This document shows positions 61,870 to 64,000 of a stretch of 64,000 bases of DNA, piece by piece. This DNA comes from CAVQOB01 sp963714325. GTDB taxonomy: Bacteria > Pseudomonadota > Alphaproteobacteria > Rhizobiales > Hyphomicrobiaceae. The position numbers were made by a program, and so were the translations under genes. How positions within the stretch are numbered: the stretch's first letter is position 1; each line of letters begins with the position of its first letter. The stretch is from positions 177,734 through 241,733 of the forward strand of contig CAVQOB010000034.1 of NCBI GenBank assembly GCA_963714325.1, in the 5' to 3' direction. The notes under the pieces were generated by a model. It had not been told where the DNA came from and did not search any database. It saw only the letters and a program-made list of their open reading frames with translations.

Positions 61870-62928
61870 ATGAACAGTACGCGCGTTGTGACCCCGGGGC
61901 TCTTTGATTTGCAGGTGAATGGCTTTGCGGGCGTTGACTTCAATGATGCGGCGTTGTCATCGAACGACTTCGACCGTGCGCTCCGGGCCATGTTGGCCTG
62001 TGGAACCACATATTGCTTGCCAACCATCATTACGGCACAAGCCGAGCAACTGATGGATCGCTTCGTCGCCCTCGACCGCGCCGTGACACTGTCGGAACTC
62101 GGTTCGCTGATGGTCCCCGGGTACCATCTTGAGGGACCATTTCTGAATCCAGCAGACGGATATGCCGGTTGTCATCCATCGGCTGCCATGATCGCGGCCG
62201 CCCCGGAACTTGTCGAGCGAATAGAAGTACGGCTCAATCGACCAATCCTGATGATTACTATTGCTCCCGAGGTGGATGGAGCGCTGGCCTTTATACGTTG
62301 GGCAACCGCACGCGGCAAAGTCGTCGCCATCGGGCACAGCAACGCTGACGCTGCGATGGTTGCGCAGGCTGTTGCCGCTGGAGCAAAACTTTCGACACAC
62401 CTTGGCAATGGCATCGCACGGCAACACGACAAGTTCGCCAATCCGCTCTTTGCGCAGCTGGCCGCCAACCTGCTTTGTGCGGGTTTTATTGCCGACGGAA
62501 TTCATATTCCACCGCATGTATTGAATGTCCTGCTGCGTGCCCGTGGTCTCGAACAATCGATCCTGGTGAGTGACGCGGTGGCGGCCGCGGGTGCTCCCGC
62601 AGGCTCCTATCGTTTCGCCGGCATGACAATCGTGCGAGGGGCAGACGGTTCAGTGCGACTGCCCGGCAATCTGTATCTGGCGGGCTCGGCCTTGACGCTT
62701 GATCAAGCCGTCCGAAATTGCGTGACGTGGGAGCTCATGCGCTTCGAGGAAGCCATTGCGATCGCGAGTGATCGACCGCGCGAGCTGATGGCGCCAGCTT
62801 TCGCCGCCCACGGCTTGATCGCGCCAGCAAGCACGACGGCGTGGTCTGCGAACCTGACCATCACCGAAACTGCTATCGACGGCCACGTCGTCTATTCCCG
62901 CGCACAATCAGGCTTTGGACTCAATTGA
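61870..62928 (+). CDS. N-acetylglucosamine-6-phosphate deacetylase-like amidohydrolase
   Basis: A 352-residue amidohydrolase resembling NagA, which removes the acetyl group of N-acetylglucosamine-6-phosphate. VVTPGLFDLQVNGFAGVDFND is the family start, GYHLEGPFLNPADGYAGCHP carries the metal-binding Glu, VVAIGHSNADAAMV and KLSTHLGNGIAR the His ligands, FIADGIHIPP the substrate His, and SILVSDAVAAAGAPAG the catalytic Asp. The ATG at 61870 (after AAAAGGGGCGGGG) was chosen over 61837. It is about 30 residues shorter than typical NagA. It follows the ABC importer after 60 bases, suggesting an N-acylated sugar or related substrate, but a sugar kinase is not present. Confidence 0.8.
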   Translation: MNSTRVVTPGLFDLQVNGFAGVDFNDAALSSNDFDRALRAMLACGTTYCLPTIITAQAEQLMDRFVALDRAVTLSELGSLMVPGYHLEGPFLNPADGYAGCHPSAAMIAAAPELVERIEVRLNRPILMITIAPEVDGALAFIRWATARGKVVAIGHSNADAAMVAQAVAAGAKLSTHLGNGIARQHDKFANPLFAQLAANLLCAGFIADGIHIPPHVLNVLLRARGLEQSILVSDAVAAAGAPAGSYRFAGMTIVRGADGSVRLPGNLYLAGSALTLDQAVRNCVTWELMRFEEAIAIASDRPRELMAPAFAAHGLIAPASTTAWSANLTITETAIDGHVVYSRAQSGFGLN

Positions 62929-63086
62929 TTGGGCCAACGTCGCCGGGCTGCCAGCCGGAAGAGCGCTTGGAAATCGTCCAGGGCCGCTTTCCGTTGCCGA
63001 TGATCGAGGACGTCGACGCCGCCTGCAACATCCGCATCGACAAACTCGGTCGCTCCGCCAAGATCCGCAAATGGGTTGCGCTTTAG
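62925..63086 (+). pseudogene. Short coding-like remnant after the NagA-like gene
   Basis: A frame overlapping the stop of the previous gene reads GPTSPGCQPEERLEIVQGRF, then PLPMIEDVDAACNIRIDKLG and RSAKIRKWVAL before a stop at 63086. Codon choice looks like real coding sequence, but there is no proper start other than a TTG at 62925 and I do not recognise the family. It could be the tail of a lost gene or a very small protein. Confidence 0.35.
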
Positions 63087-63144
63087 CTGCAACATGTCCG
63101 GGCGAAGCGGTGAGCGACGCGGGATACAATCCGGAGCAATTCCC

Positions 63145-63369
63145 ATGCCTGACCCAACGACCGTCGCCTCGCCACACAGCGGCGCTTTTACCGACGGCGG
63201 TATCACCGTCGACGACCAGATCTACCGGCTCAAGGACACGAAATGGTCGCTGGAAGTTGTCGAAAACGAAGGCACGTCAACCGTCTGGGACGAGCTCTTC
63301 ACCAATGCCGAAGCCGCCATGGTCGAGTGTCTCCGTGCCGTCGCCGAGGAAGGCCTTGGTCGCATCTGA
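63145..63369 (+). CDS. Small hypothetical protein
   Basis: A 74-residue acidic protein beginning MPDPTTVASPHSGAFTDGG and ending CLRAVAEEGLGRI. The middle VDDQIYRLKDTKWSLEVVENE and WDELFTNAEAAMVECLRAVAEEG suggest a small alpha/beta domain. The ATG at 63145 has GGAG 8-9 bases upstream (CCGGAGCAATTCCC). No family is recognised and there are no membrane segments. It is about 60 bases after the remnant described above. A real gene is likely from start, ribosome site and codon use. Confidence 0.6.
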   Translation: MPDPTTVASPHSGAFTDGGITVDDQIYRLKDTKWSLEVVENEGTSTVWDELFTNAEAAMVECLRAVAEEGLGRI

Positions 63370-63926
63370 GCGTGTGCTGCCGTTGCCGCGTCGCGAATAA
63401 AATCCACGACGCGGCACGTCAATATTCGGGGGCTTTCCAACTGGAGAGATTGGCGTGCAGGCCGGTGTGTGTGATCGCAGACACAATAGAACAAAAAAAC
63501 CAGATCGGGCACAAACGATTTCCCAATAGCGACCTTCAGGTGGCCCAAGATTTGGGGGCTGCGTTTGCGACCCCTTCGCTGCTTCGAGCAGCATCAAACA
63601 TAATGCTCCCGGCTTTGCCGGAGGATCTTTACCTGGGGCCCGGCCTGAGTGCCGCGGCAATAAAAGTCGGGCGGCCTCGCTGGCTGAACATTGCGCCACG
63701 CTATTGGCTCATGTGCCCCTATTCGCGTGCCGCCTCATCACCCCACGCTCAAATCCCGCGCGTTTGAACAGGGAACAGGGCTCGGGATTAATGACAGGCG
63801 CCCTGCCAAACCGGTGATAACGCTTGCATCACCAGTGACCCAGGGCTACATAACGGACCGTCGGCGGCGCCTCGGTGCGCCAACAGGGTCTCACGTCGGT
63901 GAGCCCCGGCCAACGCGCCCGCGTGT
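63370..63926. other. Spacer before the tRNA gene
   Basis: These 557 bases contain no supported protein gene. Open frames on both strands in 63220-63770 lack recognisable domains and proper starts. There are GC-rich inverted segments around 63860-63925 (GTGCGCC, TCACGTCGGTGA) that could belong to the tRNA promoter region, but no clear -35/-10 pair is visible. Confidence 0.45.
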
Positions 63927-64000
63927 TGGGGGATCGTCTAATGGTAGGACTGCAGACTCTGACTCTGCCCGTCTAGGTTCAAATCCTAGTCCCCCAGCCA
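63927..64000 (+). tRNA. tRNA-Gln (anticodon CUG)
   Basis: A 74-base tRNA ending with the encoded CCA at the window edge. The acceptor stem TGGGGGA pairs with TCCCCCA, the D arm contains CTAATGGTAGG, the anticodon stem is GCAGA/TCTGC with loop CTCTGAC giving anticodon CTG, and the T arm has GGTTCAAATCC. It reads CAG glutamine codons. The TGGGGGATCGTCTAATGGTAGGAC-type 5' half is characteristic of bacterial tRNA-Gln. It is oriented rightward, out of the window. Confidence 0.96.

Noticed and set aside
63927..64000. tRNA-Gln as integration site of an element inside the window
   Set aside because: No integrase lies next to it and no duplicated 3' end of the tRNA was noticed to its left.
1..64000. 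CRISPR array or defence island
   Set aside because: No regularly spaced direct repeats and no cas, restriction or abortive-infection genes were seen; the only pair of this general type is the DUF433/DUF5615 one.

Overview
The window looks like chromosomal DNA of an alphaproteobacterium, most likely Hyphomicrobiales (Bradyrhizobium/Xanthobacteraceae-like). The reasons are high-GC codon use, a Bug-type periplasmic binding protein, TRAP and NMT1-type ABC uptake operons, MatB and phenylpyruvate-decarboxylase homologues of the rhizobial/Azospirillum type, an RlmE-Ppx/GppA pair, and short palindromic intergenic repeats. This placement is inference from gene content; no marker gene was compared by search. 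The tRNA-Gln(CUG) at the right end is complete.

Layout. 1-3 kb: histidine degradation (hutH, cut by the window edge and frameshifted, then hutU). 3.2-5.6 kb: two tandem exported glucosaminidase-like proteins. 5.9-7.6 kb: an indolepyruvate/phenylpyruvate decarboxylase. 7.6-12.6 kb, minus strand: the least ordinary part of the window, with a small coiled-coil protein, a membrane OmpA-domain protein, a Ras/Rab-like small GTPase, a histidine kinase and a single-domain response regulator. 12.8-15.5 kb: malonyl-CoA synthetase and a divergent, frameshifted ornithine cyclodeaminase-family gene. 16.4-18.4 kb: homoprotocatechuate 2,3-dioxygenase with a Bug binding protein. 18.5-19.9 kb: an intact IS4-family element inside an older palindromic repeat. 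20-24.5 kb: exported M19 dipeptidase, a gentisate dioxygenase/FAD oxidoreductase operon and a small DUF433/DUF5615 pair. 24.7-30.8 kb: methyltransferase, XerC-type recombinase, TraB/GumN protein, 2-hydroxyacid dehydrogenase, solute-binding protein and a possible regulator. 31.4-40.5 kb: tyrosinase with an exported partner, TPR proteins, EamA transporter, RlmE, Ppx/GppA and an M15 peptidase. 40.5-44.8 kb: transposase and SDR remnants, then an SDR-DctPQM operon.

45-63 kb is a catabolic and uptake region. A divergent Ldh-type dehydrogenase faces an operon of hydratase, SDR and a complete NMT1-type ABC importer. It is followed by a minus-strand sugar-acid set (glucarate dehydratase, galactonate-dehydratase-like enzyme, DHDPS-family enzyme) divergent from a complete oligopeptide-type ABC importer that ends in a NagA-like deacetylase. 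Together these suggest import and breakdown of a sugar-acid or amino-sugar compound.

Three genes carry four apparent frameshifts. Each can be repaired by removing one base, and each lies at or beside a two-base run, which points to residual sequencing error as much as to gene decay. I recognise no classical LysR, GntR, TetR or IclR regulator in the 64 kb. The main candidate for an undescribed system is the OmpA/GTPase/kinase/response-regulator locus at 7.6-12.6 kb.
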